Below are positions 37,619 to 45,775 of a stretch of DNA of 64,000 bases, piece by piece. The notes under the pieces are model-generated. The model was not told the DNA's origin, did not search any database, and worked only from the letters and a program-made list of their open reading frames with translations. Position numbers and translations under genes: made by a program. Every line of letters starts with the position of its first letter. Position 1 is the first letter of the stretch. Source of the stretch: an uncultured Chlorobiaceae bacterium (lineage in GTDB: Bacteria; Bacteroidota; Chlorobiia; Chlorobiales; Chlorobiaceae); the NCBI GenBank assembly GCA_903871235.1, contig CAIQGA010000081.1, forward strand, positions 17,553 through 81,552. The letters run 5' to 3'.

Positions 37619-38440
37619 ATGATTTTTCATGGCCTTGCAAAGCTTTTTCTTATAGCAATATGCCCGCTTTTTGTTGTGACTGCAGCCCGTGCAACAGAAA
37701 ACGATGCATTAATGGAGAGAGTGGTGAACTCTTATCCTGCATTTCTTGCGGGACACGAAGGCAATACGCTGATCTGGAAAGACGGAACGAGAATGCCCTT
37801 TGATGACGGCAAGAGAGGGAAAACGTTTGAAACGCTGCTCAATGCACCATCAATCAGGGATATGTTCTACGCCCCCTATCTTTCAGGCAAGGTGACCGCC
37901 GCGCCAGACGTTAACAGTGATCCGGGACGGGTGCGGTACGAACCATTTTTCCTGAAAATGTATGGAGACTGCCGAAAGGGTGAAACAGCGCGCACTCTGG
38001 TGGATGTTGTCTGGCTTCCAAAGAAGTGGGGCAAGAAAATCAAAATGACCCGCATTAACGGCGTGGCTGAGCAGTTATCCAAAGTATCACGGGAACTGGA
38101 TCTGTTACCAGCAAAATTCGACAATTACCTTATCCCTCCCGCTGGTACCGTGAATTGCAGAGTCATCGAAGGAACAAAACGCCTCAGTGCGCACGGAAGT
38201 GCAACCGCTATTGATATTGCGCAACAACATGCCAATTACTGGAGATGGGCCAAGCCCGATTCCAAAGGGCGTTACCCCTATCAAAACCAGATTCCGGCAG
38301 AGATTGTTGCGATATTTGAAAAGCATGGATTTATATGGGGTGGCAGGTGGTATCACTACGATACGATGCACTTCGAATATCGGCCTGAGCTTTTGAATAT
38401 TGGGGCAATCCCCTCAAACGTTAAAAAACAGAAACCATAA
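37619..38440 (+). CDS. Exported M15-family peptidase-like protein (D,D-carboxypeptidase/VanY type)
   Basis: 273 aa with an N-terminal signal peptide (cleavage likely near A-R-A, residue 25). The zinc-site region reads RLSAHGSATAIDI, matching SxHxxGxAxD with Ala in place of the usual Gly, and a later HFEYRPEL provides the last His. These are hallmarks of M15/LAS metallopeptidases, which trim D-Ala or related bonds in peptidoglycan, so it probably acts in the periplasm on cell wall. The substitution could weaken activity, but all metal ligands are present. A GGAG site precedes the ATG. The 3' end overlaps the convergent antiporter gene by 27 nt. Confidence 0.8.
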   Translation: MIFHGLAKLFLIAICPLFVVTAARATENDALMERVVNSYPAFLAGHEGNTLIWKDGTRMPFDDGKRGKTFETLLNAPSIRDMFYAPYLSGKVTAAPDVNSDPGRVRYEPFFLKMYGDCRKGETARTLVDVVWLPKKWGKKIKMTRINGVAEQLSKVSRELDLLPAKFDNYLIPPAGTVNCRVIEGTKRLSAHGSATAIDIAQQHANYWRWAKPDSKGRYPYQNQIPAEIVAIFEKHGFIWGGRWYHYDTMHFEYRPELLNIGAIPSNVKKQKP

Positions 38441-39757
38441 AAGCGCAAAAAGTGGAAGCAAAATCGGCAGCGAGTATTTACAGATATACTCCAGAAATCC
38501 AGGCACCTCAACATCAGACTGGGCGGCGATGTTTTTGACCATGAAGTTCGGCGCGTTACCGATGTAGCTCATTGCTCCAAAAAAGACCGACGCAACCGAG
38601 ATTGCGATGAGATAGAACTCTGAAGAAACATCACCCTGCACCGGAGAATTCACCCCGCTGGCAAACGCCCTTACATCGGCAGGAGAGGCGATATCAAGAC
38701 CGAACTTCCCCAACGCACCGGCAAAAAAATTGAGGTAGGTCGGGGCGTTATCGAGCACACCGGAAAGGGCCCCGGTCATCCAGTAGAAGCGCGAGAGAGA
38801 GAGTTCAGAGGCATGAGTTGCTGCATAATTTCCGATGAGTTCAAGAGCAGGAATCATGGTTGCAAAGATGCCGACAAAAAGAAATCCAACCTCCTGAAGG
38901 GGCTCAAAGTTGAATTCATTGCCCTTCAGTGCCTCATGATTTGAAACTTTATAGGCAGTAATGGCAACCATAAACATAATGAGTTCCCGAATACCGAACG
39001 GCAGATGAAAAAGCTCCTGCAGACTTGGAAAACCCTCTATTACTGCGGGATCAAGAAAAACCGCCATAATAATCACCGCGAGAAAAAAGAAATTTCTTTT
39101 TCCTGTAATGCTCACCCCCCCTTTTGCTTCGGTTCTTTTCATATCACCCTTCCCTGCTCTTGCATCAAGAATGATGAAAATGAGCAGAAGAGCGGCAACA
39201 GTAATAACCCACGGCAACCATATTTTGGGCAACACCCAGAAAAAGGGCACCCCTTTCAAAAAGCCAAGAAAGAGCGGAGGATCACCAACAGGAGTGAGCG
39301 CACCGCCAATATTGCTGACAATAAAAATAAAGAAAACAAGATGAAATGCCTTCAGCCGCCCCTCGTTGATGCGCATATAGGGACGTATGAGTAGCATGGA
39401 TGCGCCGGTTGTTCCGACAAAATTGGAGAGAAGCGCCCCGACAAAAAGCAGAAGAGCGTTGGTCAATGGCCCTCCTCTTCGTTCGATCCTGATCAGTATT
39501 CCCCCTGAGACAACAAAGAGTGATGCGATCAGGGCAAGAAAGGAGAGATACTCTTCGAGGGTGCGCTCCAGAAGAGACACTCCATGCTCCATCACAAAGC
39601 CGTAGTAAGCGGCAACGATGACTCCGAGACCTACGGAAACCTTTGCGTAGTGCCGCTCCCAGAAGCGGTAAAAAAAAAGGGGGCCGGTTGCTATCATCAA
39701 AAGAAGCATCACAAAAGGAGCAACAAGCCAGAGCGGAGGGATGTTGTATCGTATCAT
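38414..39757 (-). CDS. NhaD-like Na+/H+ antiporter (ion transporter superfamily)
   Basis: 447-aa multi-pass membrane protein. The conserved stretches LSNFVGTTGAS and GGALTPVGDPPLFLGFL are typical of NhaD/ArsB/citrate-transporter relatives that exchange Na+ (or Li+) for protons across the inner membrane; a second half motif SGVLDNAPTYLNFF is also present. The start ATG at 39757 lies 1 nt past the stop of the upstream metal-transporter gene, arguing for coupling and against the longer upstream-extended frame, whose extra 108 residues are out-of-frame sequence of that gene. No strong ribosome-binding site is visible. Exact ion specificity is not determinable here. Confidence 0.83.
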   Translation of the reverse strand: MIRYNIPPLWLVAPFVMLLLMIATGPLFFYRFWERHYAKVSVGLGVIVAAYYGFVMEHGVSLLERTLEEYLSFLALIASLFVVSGGILIRIERRGGPLTNALLLFVGALLSNFVGTTGASMLLIRPYMRINEGRLKAFHLVFFIFIVSNIGGALTPVGDPPLFLGFLKGVPFFWVLPKIWLPWVITVAALLLIFIILDARAGKGDMKRTEAKGGVSITGKRNFFFLAVIIMAVFLDPAVIEGFPSLQELFHLPFGIRELIMFMVAITAYKVSNHEALKGNEFNFEPLQEVGFLFVGIFATMIPALELIGNYAATHASELSLSRFYWMTGALSGVLDNAPTYLNFFAGALGKFGLDIASPADVRAFASGVNSPVQGDVSSEFYLIAISVASVFFGAMSYIGNAPNFMVKNIAAQSDVEVPGFLEYICKYSLPILLPLFALLWFLFFNV

Positions 39758-39758
39758 T

Positions 39759-40454
39759 CTATACCACAGTGCCAAAAAGCTTGCCGACTCCTGCCGTGAG
39801 CCCCATTGCAAGTGCTCCCCAGAAGGCGACACGAAGTGCCCCTTTGACAAGAGATGCTCCGCCAGCATAAGCTGCAGTTCCCCCAAGAAGTACCAAGGTC
39901 GCGAGTGCTGTCGCAGATGAGAACTCCACAATCCAGCCTGAAGGCGCCAGCAGCACCGCCAAAATCGGAATAACTGCACCAGCAACAAACGAGATTGCCG
40001 AAGCAAATGCCGCTTGGATTGGCCGCGCCCGCAAGGTCTCCGTAATGCCCAGTTCATCACGAACATGTGCTCCAAGAGCATCTTTCGCCATCAGGCTTTC
40101 GGCTACCAACCGTGCAAGCGGAGGCTCAAGCCCCCTGCCAGCATAAATAGAGGTCAGCTCCTCCAGTTCGTGCTCCGGATCCGTTTCCAGCTCGCCTTTT
40201 TCCCTCTCAATGTCTGCATGTTCAGTATCTGCCTGCGATTGAACCGAGACATACTCCCCCGCCGCCATCGACATGGCACCGGCAACCAGACCAGCCACGC
40301 CTGTCAGCAGCACGGTGCTTTGGGGCGCTCCGGCAGCGGCTACGCCAAGAACAAGACTTGCTATTGAGATGGTTCCGTCATTGGCACCAAGCACGGCCGC
40401 TCGAAGCCAGCCGATACGCTCTGCCCTGTGTAACTCCCTGTGCATATATGGCAT
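39759..40454 (-). CDS. VIT1/CCC1-family metal (Fe/Mn) transporter
   Basis: 231 aa. N-terminal HRELHRAERIGWLRAAVLGANDG is the signature beginning of the VIT family. GLVAGAMSMAAGEYVSVQSQ forms the second conserved membrane motif. An acidic cytoplasmic loop (EREKGELETDPEHELEEL) precedes three C-terminal membrane segments. The family moves Fe2+ or Mn2+ out of the cytoplasm or into storage. The start at 40454 is supported by AGGAG 9 nt upstream and by family length. It forms an operon with the NhaD-like gene and is divergent from the rhodanese across a 235-bp gap containing a candidate operator. Confidence 0.88.
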   Translation of the reverse strand: MPYMHRELHRAERIGWLRAAVLGANDGTISIASLVLGVAAAGAPQSTVLLTGVAGLVAGAMSMAAGEYVSVQSQADTEHADIEREKGELETDPEHELEELTSIYAGRGLEPPLARLVAESLMAKDALGAHVRDELGITETLRARPIQAAFASAISFVAGAVIPILAVLLAPSGWIVEFSSATALATLVLLGGTAAYAGGASLVKGALRVAFWGALAMGLTAGVGKLFGTVV

Positions 40455-40566
40455 CCTCAAAATCTCCTGTTGGTACCCGATTCGTGTTGCAATTGATCCG
40501 CCACAATCTGCGGATTTTTCAAGTATAGCAAAAAAAGCGCTTGTTCTTTTGCTGATATTTTGGCAT

Positions 40567-40593
40567 ATATACCTGTAGGGGGTATAGGTATAT
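40567..40593. promoter_or_regulatory. Palindromic operator candidate with G5 core (CsoR/RcnR/CstR-like)
   Basis: Perfect 8-bp arms ATATACCT (40567-40574) and AGGTATAT (40586-40593) flank an 11-bp spacer containing GGGGG (40578-40582). A GC tract framed by AT-rich inverted repeats is typical of operators bound by the CsoR/RcnR family, including persulfide-sensing CstR, which controls rhodanese genes. It lies between the divergent metal transporter and rhodanese genes. A weak promoter for the rhodanese (TTGGCA 40559-40564 and TATAGG 40583-40588, 18-bp spacer) would overlap it, fitting repression. The regulator is not in the window. Confidence 0.45.
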
Positions 40594-40689
40594 TTAAAAA
40601 GTGGCATTCTTGCACACTGAAAAGCCATTCATAAAAAAAACATTAGCGTCCTGAGAGCGAAGCCAGAAGAACAGGAGAGGTGTACCCCA

Positions 40690-41109
40690 ATGAGAGAAAC
40701 TGAACCATTTCATAAACCGATAAAGAAAGCTACCATGAACACTACTCTTGACATCAGCCCTGCAGCCGCCCTTGCACTGATTGAAAAAGGCGCTTTGCTT
40801 GTCGATGTCCGTGAACCGCATGAAATTGCAAAAAAATCATTCGATGTGGCAAATATCATGCTGATTCCTCTGCGTGACTTTGAAAACCGCTATAAGGAAA
40901 TACCGACAGACCGTCAGGTCATTGTCGCCTGCAACCTTGGTAATCGGAGCATGATGGCAACCCGTTTTCTGACCAACCACGGATACAGCAAAGCGCTCAA
41001 TATGCAGCGCGGGATTGTATGTTGGGAAAATGCAGGGCTTCCACTCAAAAAAGCGATACAACCCTCAACCGGATCATGGCTGTTGCAGAAATTCCAGGGG
41101 AGGTCATAA
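40690..41109 (+). CDS. Rhodanese-domain sulfurtransferase
   Basis: 139 aa, a single rhodanese domain: LLVDVREPHEIAKKSF, then the active-site loop with nucleophile Cys in VACNLGNRS, then NMQRGIVCWENAGLP. Single-domain rhodaneses carry persulfide sulfur between donors and acceptors in the cytoplasm. The start at 40690 is backed by AGGAGAGG 9 nt upstream; ATG at 40735 would give a shorter form beginning right before the domain. It stands alone on its strand with a G5-core palindrome about 100 nt upstream, suggesting control by sulfide, persulfide or metal. Confidence 0.85.
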   Translation: MRETEPFHKPIKKATMNTTLDISPAAALALIEKGALLVDVREPHEIAKKSFDVANIMLIPLRDFENRYKEIPTDRQVIVACNLGNRSMMATRFLTNHGYSKALNMQRGIVCWENAGLPLKKAIQPSTGSWLLQKFQGRS

Positions 41110-41123
41110 CAAGAGCAGTGGAC

Positions 41124-41144
41124 GGCGGTTGTTCATCAGCCGCC
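41124..41144 (+). other. GC-rich hairpin downstream of the rhodanese
   Basis: GGCGGTTG and CAGCCGCC form an 8-bp stem (one G-U) around TTCAT, 15 nt after the rhodanese stop. It lacks a following T-tract, so it is not a standard intrinsic terminator, but it could protect or end the transcript. The remaining bases to the next gene at 41343 show nothing else recognisable. Confidence 0.35.
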
Positions 41145-41342
41145 CCACACTTGAATGCGAACGGAAGAAAAGAATGTAAGAGCAAAAAAGTGTATCTTTG
41201 CGTGAAATGGTTGTTTTCGCCGATTGCCTTGAATCCACAAAAAAACTTATCAGCGAGTCGATAATCCTGAAGTATGAATTAAGCGTGTGACCATTGCCAT
41301 CGGAATAATCAGAAGTCATCAACAACAGCATCACGCAGCGCC

Positions 41343-41999
41343 ATGAAAAAAATAGGAGTTCTTCTCTCAGGATGCGGCTTTCTCGACGGTTCAGAGATCC
41401 ACGAAACCGTACTCACCCTGCTTGCAATCGACAGGGCGGGTGCCAAGGCTCACTGCATTGCGCCAAACATGACACAGCAGGAAGTGGTAAACCATTACAG
41501 CGGCGAAGTTATGGCGGGCGAGTCGCGCAATGTCCTTGTGGAATCGGCGCGCATTGCCCGGGGCGTTATCACTGACCTCGAACAGATTGATACCCTCAAC
41601 CTCGACGCACTCATTCTGCCCGGTGGTTACGGCGCGGCAAAAAATCTCAGCAATTTTAATACACACCAAGCTGACTGCGAAGTCGATAAAAAGGTTGCCG
41701 CTGTACTACAATCATTTTTTAAAGCGGGCAAACCACTCGGCTTTATCTGCATCGCACCGGTAATAGCCGCAAAGGTACTGGGTAAAGAGAATGTTGAGCT
41801 GACAATCGGCAACGACCAAGAGTGCGCAAAGGCAATTGAAGCAATGGGAGCAAGCCATGTCGAATGTCCAGTGTGGAGCGCCGTTGTGAGTCAAAAGGGC
41901 AAGGTGGTGAGCACACCCGCCTACATGCTCGGACCGACAATTTCAGAGGTGGCCAAAGGGATCGACAAGCTTGTCGACGAGCTGTTGAAGCTCCTCTGA
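41343..41999 (+). CDS. elbB: Glyoxalase ElbB (DJ-1/PfpI superfamily)
   Basis: 218 aa, close to the usual ElbB length. It begins M-K-K-I-G-V-L-L-S-G-C-G with D-G-S-E-I-H-E, carries LILPGGYGAAKNLSNF, and has the nucleophile elbow FICIAPV with the conserved Cys, all typical of ElbB (isoprenoid biosynthesis protein with amidotransferase-like domain). The family has weak glyoxalase activity and a proposed role near early isoprenoid synthesis; the physiological role is not settled. It is a single gene with no strong ribosome-binding site before the ATG. Confidence 0.9.
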   Translation: MKKIGVLLSGCGFLDGSEIHETVLTLLAIDRAGAKAHCIAPNMTQQEVVNHYSGEVMAGESRNVLVESARIARGVITDLEQIDTLNLDALILPGGYGAAKNLSNFNTHQADCEVDKKVAAVLQSFFKAGKPLGFICIAPVIAAKVLGKENVELTIGNDQECAKAIEAMGASHVECPVWSAVVSQKGKVVSTPAYMLGPTISEVAKGIDKLVDELLKLL

Positions 42000-42066
42000 A
42001 CAGCTCATTTTTTCCTTTGCCTTCAATCATCTATGTTGCTGCCGTAATTTTAATTCCTTAAAAAAA

Positions 42067-42867
42067 ATGAAAGAGTCAATCGGCCTTGAGGGCTCCATCT
42101 GGTTTCAGAAGGCGGAGAACAGGTTTCTTGGCGGTGACCAGATCGACCTGCTCAAAAATATCGACGAGCTTGGCTCCATCAGCAGTGCTGCGAAAGCCGC
42201 CGGAATCAGCTATAAAACGGCATGGCACCTGGTCAACATGATGAACAACCTCTCTGAAAAAGCTCTGGTTGAGCGCATGACCGGAGGAAAAGGGGGTGGA
42301 GGCACCGTTCTGACAAGAGAGGGAAAAAAAATTATCGAGCAGTTCCGGGTTGTCCAAGAGGAGCACCGGAAGTTTCTCCAGAATCTTGAGGGGCGTCTCG
42401 GAGATGCCCATCATCTTTATCAATTTCTTAAACGAATATCCATGAAAATCAGTGCACGCAACGTTTTTTCGGGCACAGTCGAAAAAATCACACTGGGAGC
42501 AGTTAACGCGGAGGTTATTCTTTTACTCAAAGGAGAAACCCGCATCACCTCCATTATCACCATTGGAGCTGTCGACAACCTTGGCCTCAAAGAGGGGGTG
42601 AATGCTTATGCCATCATCAAGGCAAGCTCAATCATTATCGCCCAGGAGCTGCACGATGCAAAACTGAGTGCACGCAACATCATGCCCGGTAAAATCACTA
42701 AACTTATCGAAGGATCGGTCAGCACGGAAGTTGATCTGGAAATTGCAGAGGGCAACGTTATTTCAGCCATCATCACTCACGGAAGTTCTGAAAAACTGGC
42801 ACTGAAAGAGGGTGACACGGCCTGCGCCCTCTTCAAGGCATCAAGTGTAATTATCGGGGTGAACTGA
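42067..42867 (+). CDS. modE: Molybdate-responsive transcriptional regulator ModE
   Basis: 266 aa, close to E. coli ModE. An N-terminal winged helix (LLKNIDELGSISSAAKAAGISYKTAWHL) ends in a TGGKGGGGTVLTREG turn. Two tandem Mop/TOBE repeats follow: SARNVFSGTV...AYAIIKASSIII and SARNIMPGKI...ALFKASSVII, which bind molybdate or tungstate. The dimer represses molybdate-uptake genes when the oxyanion is abundant. No modABC genes are in the window, so it acts on distant targets. An A-rich tract directly precedes the ATG and there is no strong ribosome-binding site. Confidence 0.92.
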   Translation: MKESIGLEGSIWFQKAENRFLGGDQIDLLKNIDELGSISSAAKAAGISYKTAWHLVNMMNNLSEKALVERMTGGKGGGGTVLTREGKKIIEQFRVVQEEHRKFLQNLEGRLGDAHHLYQFLKRISMKISARNVFSGTVEKITLGAVNAEVILLLKGETRITSIITIGAVDNLGLKEGVNAYAIIKASSIIIAQELHDAKLSARNIMPGKITKLIEGSVSTEVDLEIAEGNVISAIITHGSSEKLALKEGDTACALFKASSVIIGVN

Positions 42868-42985
42868 ATAGAAAAAAATCACCCATTTTTTTGGAAAAGT
42901 CTGAAAAAATGGTTAACAATCGTTAAATGAAACTCAAAAAAGAGCGACTGATGAAATCAATGACGTTTACAATCTTTATGATGTA

Positions 42986-43116
42986 CTGCTGTTGCCGTTG
43001 GCAACACTGTTCTGACAGCAGGATATCGGAAAAGGGATTGTGACTCGCGGATAATTTCGTAAAGTACATCAACTTTTGAAAGCCGGTTCTGAATGTCAGG
43101 GCTGGCTTTTTTATTT
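42986..43116 (+). ncRNA. Candidate structured RNA or leader between modE and the DUF4395 gene
   Basis: A nested stem is visible: CTGCT (42986-42990) with AGCAG (43017-43021), enclosing a perfect GTTGCC-GTT-GGCAAC hairpin (42991-43005). About 57 nt later comes a strong intrinsic terminator (43079-43116). The stretch has no good ORF. It could be a small RNA ending at the terminator, a leader with attenuation upstream of the DUF4395 gene, or simply the modE 3' region. No known riboswitch family was recognised. Confidence 0.3.
43079..43116 (+). terminator. Intrinsic terminator
   Basis: A continuous 14-bp stem (AAAGCCGGTTCTGA paired with TCAGGGCTGGCTTT, three G-U pairs) with an ATG loop is followed by TTTATTTT. 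It points along the + strand, 211 nt after the modE stop and 47 nt before the DUF4395 start. It is the clearest terminator in the window. Confidence 0.82.
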
Positions 43117-43163
43117 TCACCCGGTTCAATCAAACAACGATAACCAAACGAGAACACTGCATC

Positions 43164-43628
43164 ATGACAACAACAACGACATCATCACCAGCGACCACCT
43201 GCACCGGCATACCGTTGCCGATTGTTTCACTCAACCGAATTGTTTTGCTCGCGGGTATCATTGCCGCAATCCTGTTCCAGCAACCACTGGTGACCACTGC
43301 ACTTTTTTTTATCATTCTTTCAGCCGTCCTGTTTGGAAAAAAAGGGAGCCTTATATTTTTTGTCGGGTCACGCCTGTTGGCCCGGCAAAACCTGAATGCT
43401 AAAACCGAAGACCAGAAACTGATGCGCTTCAATAACTCCATTGCTGCATTGCTGCTCGGTGGCGCACAGATCGCCTTCCTGATCGGAGCACCTCTTGCAG
43501 GATGGATCCTTTCGGGCACCGTTGCCGTTGCAGCAGCCGTAGCCCTTGCAGGGTTCTGTTTCGGCTGCTTCCTCTTTTACCAGTTTAATTTGCAGCGTTT
43601 CAGGTTCTTCGGTCAACAGAAAAAATAA
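43164..43628 (+). CDS. DUF4395-family membrane protein
   Basis: 154 aa. Membrane segments are at about residues 25-60 and 95-140. The ends match DUF4395: I-V-S-L-N-R near the N-terminus, Q-K-L-M-R-F-N-N-S-I in the loop and A-G-F-C-F-G-C-F-L-F at the C-terminus, whose paired cysteines are characteristic. Function is unknown; in other genomes the family often sits near thiol or rhodanese-type genes (from memory). It starts 47 nt after a strong terminator, so transcription must read through the terminator or start very close to the ATG. Confidence 0.72.
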   Translation: MTTTTTSSPATTCTGIPLPIVSLNRIVLLAGIIAAILFQQPLVTTALFFIILSAVLFGKKGSLIFFVGSRLLARQNLNAKTEDQKLMRFNNSIAALLLGGAQIAFLIGAPLAGWILSGTVAVAAAVALAGFCFGCFLFYQFNLQRFRFFGQQKK

Positions 43629-43710
43629 CAAATTCCCGGCAGCACGGCATTCAGAAAGAGTATTTTAGAGAACATTATAATAATCGTAAAAACGCAAGGA
43701 GAATATTCCG

Positions 43711-45012
43711 ATGAGTTCAGAACACTACCGCTTCGAAACACTTGCCCTTCATGCAGGTCAGTCGGTCGATGCAACACAGTCGCGGGGAGTACCGGTCTAC
43801 CGTACCAGCTCTTACCTTTTCAAAAGCACGGAACATGCCGCAAACCTTTTTGCCCTCAAAGAGCTTGGCAATATCTACACAAGGCTGATGAACCCGACGA
43901 CCGACGTTCTCGAACAGCGGGTCACTCAACTGGAGGGCGGAGCGGCATCCGTGGCCGTTGCATCAGGCACTGCGGCGATTTTCAATACCATTATCACGCT
44001 GGCCGAAGCGGGAGACCATATTGTTGCCGCCAACAATCTCTATGGAGGCACCTATACCCAGTTCGATGCCATCCTTCCGAAACTTGGCATTACCGTTGCC
44101 TTCGTCGACCCAAAAGATCCGGCCAATTTTGAGCGTGCGATCACCCCGAAAACAAGGGCACTCTTTATTGAGACCATTGGCAACCCGGTACTCGACTATA
44201 CCGATGTCAAAGCCATTGCCGAGGTAGCTCACCGCAACGGACTTCCGCTTATTGTGGACGCAACATTCACCACTCCATACCTGCTCAAAACCATCGATCT
44301 TGGAGCAGACATCGTCATCAACTCCCTCACAAAATGGCTTGGTGGTCATGGCTCCGGTCTCGGCGGCATCATTACCGACGCAGGGCGTTTTGACTGGAAG
44401 GCTGGACGTCATCCCCTCTTTACCGAACCCGACAACAACTACCACGGACTGCGCTGGGCCATCGACCTGCCGGAACCCCTTGCACCGATCGCCTTCGCCC
44501 TCCGCGTACGTACCGTGCCACTCCGGAACCTTGGAGCGTGCATTTCGCCCGACAACTCGTGGATATTCATTCAAGGCATCGAAACCCTGCCTGTCCGAAT
44601 GGCCCGTCATTCAGAAAATGCGCTCATCATTGCCGAGCATCTTCAGCAACACCCCGAAGTGGCATGGGTTCGTTATCCCGGTCTGAAAAATGACCCCTCT
44701 TATCCCGCAGCTTCAAAAGATTTGAAAAACGGATTTGGCGGTATGGTCGTTTTCGGCGTTAAAGGCGGCTATGATGCAGCGGTAAAAATCATCGACACCA
44801 TCAAGCTCTTTTCACACCTTGCCAATGTCGGCGATGCAAAAAGCCTCATACTCCATCCGGCAAGCACCTCGCACAGCCAGTTGACGGAAGAGCAGAAACT
44901 CCAAAGCGGCCTTTCTCCAGATCTGATCCGTCTCTCCATCGGCCTTGAGCATCCCGACGACCTGATTGAGGCTCTCGACCAGGTACTCCAGAGCAAAGAG
45001 ACAAAATCGTGA
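43711..45012 (+). CDS. metY: O-acetylhomoserine aminocarboxypropyltransferase (PLP)
   Basis: 433 aa, the longer form of the Cys/Met-metabolism PLP family. The PLP lysine lies in NSLTKWLGGHGSGLGG, with YTRLMNPTTDVLEQR and ASGTAAIFNTI upstream. The length and the insert around residues 230-260 (LFTEPDNNYHGL) separate MetY/Cys17-like enzymes from shorter cystathionine synthases. It would join sulfide (or methanethiol) to O-acetylhomoserine to give homocysteine or methionine. AAGGAG precedes the ATG. The stop overlaps the response regulator start, making it the first gene of a long sulfur-related run. Confidence 0.9.
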   Translation: MSSEHYRFETLALHAGQSVDATQSRGVPVYRTSSYLFKSTEHAANLFALKELGNIYTRLMNPTTDVLEQRVTQLEGGAASVAVASGTAAIFNTIITLAEAGDHIVAANNLYGGTYTQFDAILPKLGITVAFVDPKDPANFERAITPKTRALFIETIGNPVLDYTDVKAIAEVAHRNGLPLIVDATFTTPYLLKTIDLGADIVINSLTKWLGGHGSGLGGIITDAGRFDWKAGRHPLFTEPDNNYHGLRWAIDLPEPLAPIAFALRVRTVPLRNLGACISPDNSWIFIQGIETLPVRMARHSENALIIAEHLQQHPEVAWVRYPGLKNDPSYPAASKDLKNGFGGMVVFGVKGGYDAAVKIIDTIKLFSHLANVGDAKSLILHPASTSHSQLTEEQKLQSGLSPDLIRLSIGLEHPDDLIEALDQVLQSKETKS

Positions 45013-45668
45013 CCATGACCGGCACCAAACGAAATATCGCTGTTGTACTCGCTGATACACAGTTTTTGACCAACGAAGCGCTACGTGCACTCTTGACACC
45101 GCTTTTTCAGTCGTTCTCTACGGTCTCGACCAAGGCTGGCTTGCAGCAACATCTGCAAAAAGAGGGTGTTTCACTCGTTATCACCGATGACATCCTCTTT
45201 GATTTCGGTTCAATCAGTGAACTTGGGGATTTGAAAAAAAATCATCTGGAGACAGGTTTCGTCATTCTGACAAGCTCAATAACGCACTTAAAAATAAAGG
45301 AGCTTAATGATATCGGCATCAGAAATATTGTTCTGAAAACCGACGACCGCGAAGAGATTTTTCAGGCGATTGAGGCTGCGTTGAAAGGGAAAAAATATTA
45401 TTCAGGCGATGTACTCGATATTCTCCTGAAAAAGGATGGGCCTCTGGAAGATGCGACAATTTTGACCCCCTCGGAAATCGAAATCGTCCGACTGATTTCC
45501 AGCGGTCTTTCAACAAAAGAGATTGCGGCAAAAAAGTATATCAGTTTTCACACCGTCATGACACACCGGAAAAATATTTTCCGTAAACTTGGCGTTTCGA
45601 GCAGCCCTGAACTCCTGATGTATGCCATAAAAGCCGGATTGATCGACAATATCGAATACCATATTTGA
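45009..45668 (+). CDS. NarL/FixJ-type response regulator (orphan)
   Basis: 219 aa. The N-terminal receiver has an early acidic residue in VVLADTQ, a likely phospho-Asp in LVITDDILF, Ser/Thr in VILTSS and the conserved Lys in IVLKTD. The C-terminal LuxR helix-turn-helix reads [32 protein letters not shown]...[11 protein letters not shown]. No histidine kinase is nearby. The GTG at 45009 overlaps the upstream stop (GTGA); ATG at 45015 is an alternative start. Its position between sulfur-assimilation genes suggests it regulates this operon or related genes; the signal is unknown. Confidence 0.88.
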   Translation: MTMTGTKRNIAVVLADTQFLTNEALRALLTPLFQSFSTVSTKAGLQQHLQKEGVSLVITDDILFDFGSISELGDLKKNHLETGFVILTSSITHLKIKELNDIGIRNIVLKTDDREEIFQAIEAALKGKKYYSGDVLDILLKKDGPLEDATILTPSEIEIVRLISSGLSTKEIAAKKYISFHTVMTHRKNIFRKLGVSSSPELLMYAIKAGLIDNIEYHI

Positions 45669-45775
45669 CTCTACCGTATTTATGGTATGCAAGATGGCCG
45701 TTTAAGGGGATTCCCGTTGAAGGGTTTATTGATGATATTAATGTTATTTTCAACCACAAAAACCACGAAACAGCT

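Noticed and set aside
39758-40081. N-terminal extension of the NhaD-like antiporter
   Set aside because: The extra 108 residues are out-of-frame sequence of the VIT-like gene; the ATG at 39757 follows that gene's stop by 1 nt and fits family length.
41124-41144. Intrinsic terminator after the rhodanese
   Set aside because: The 8-bp GC stem lacks a T-tract; listed only as a hairpin.
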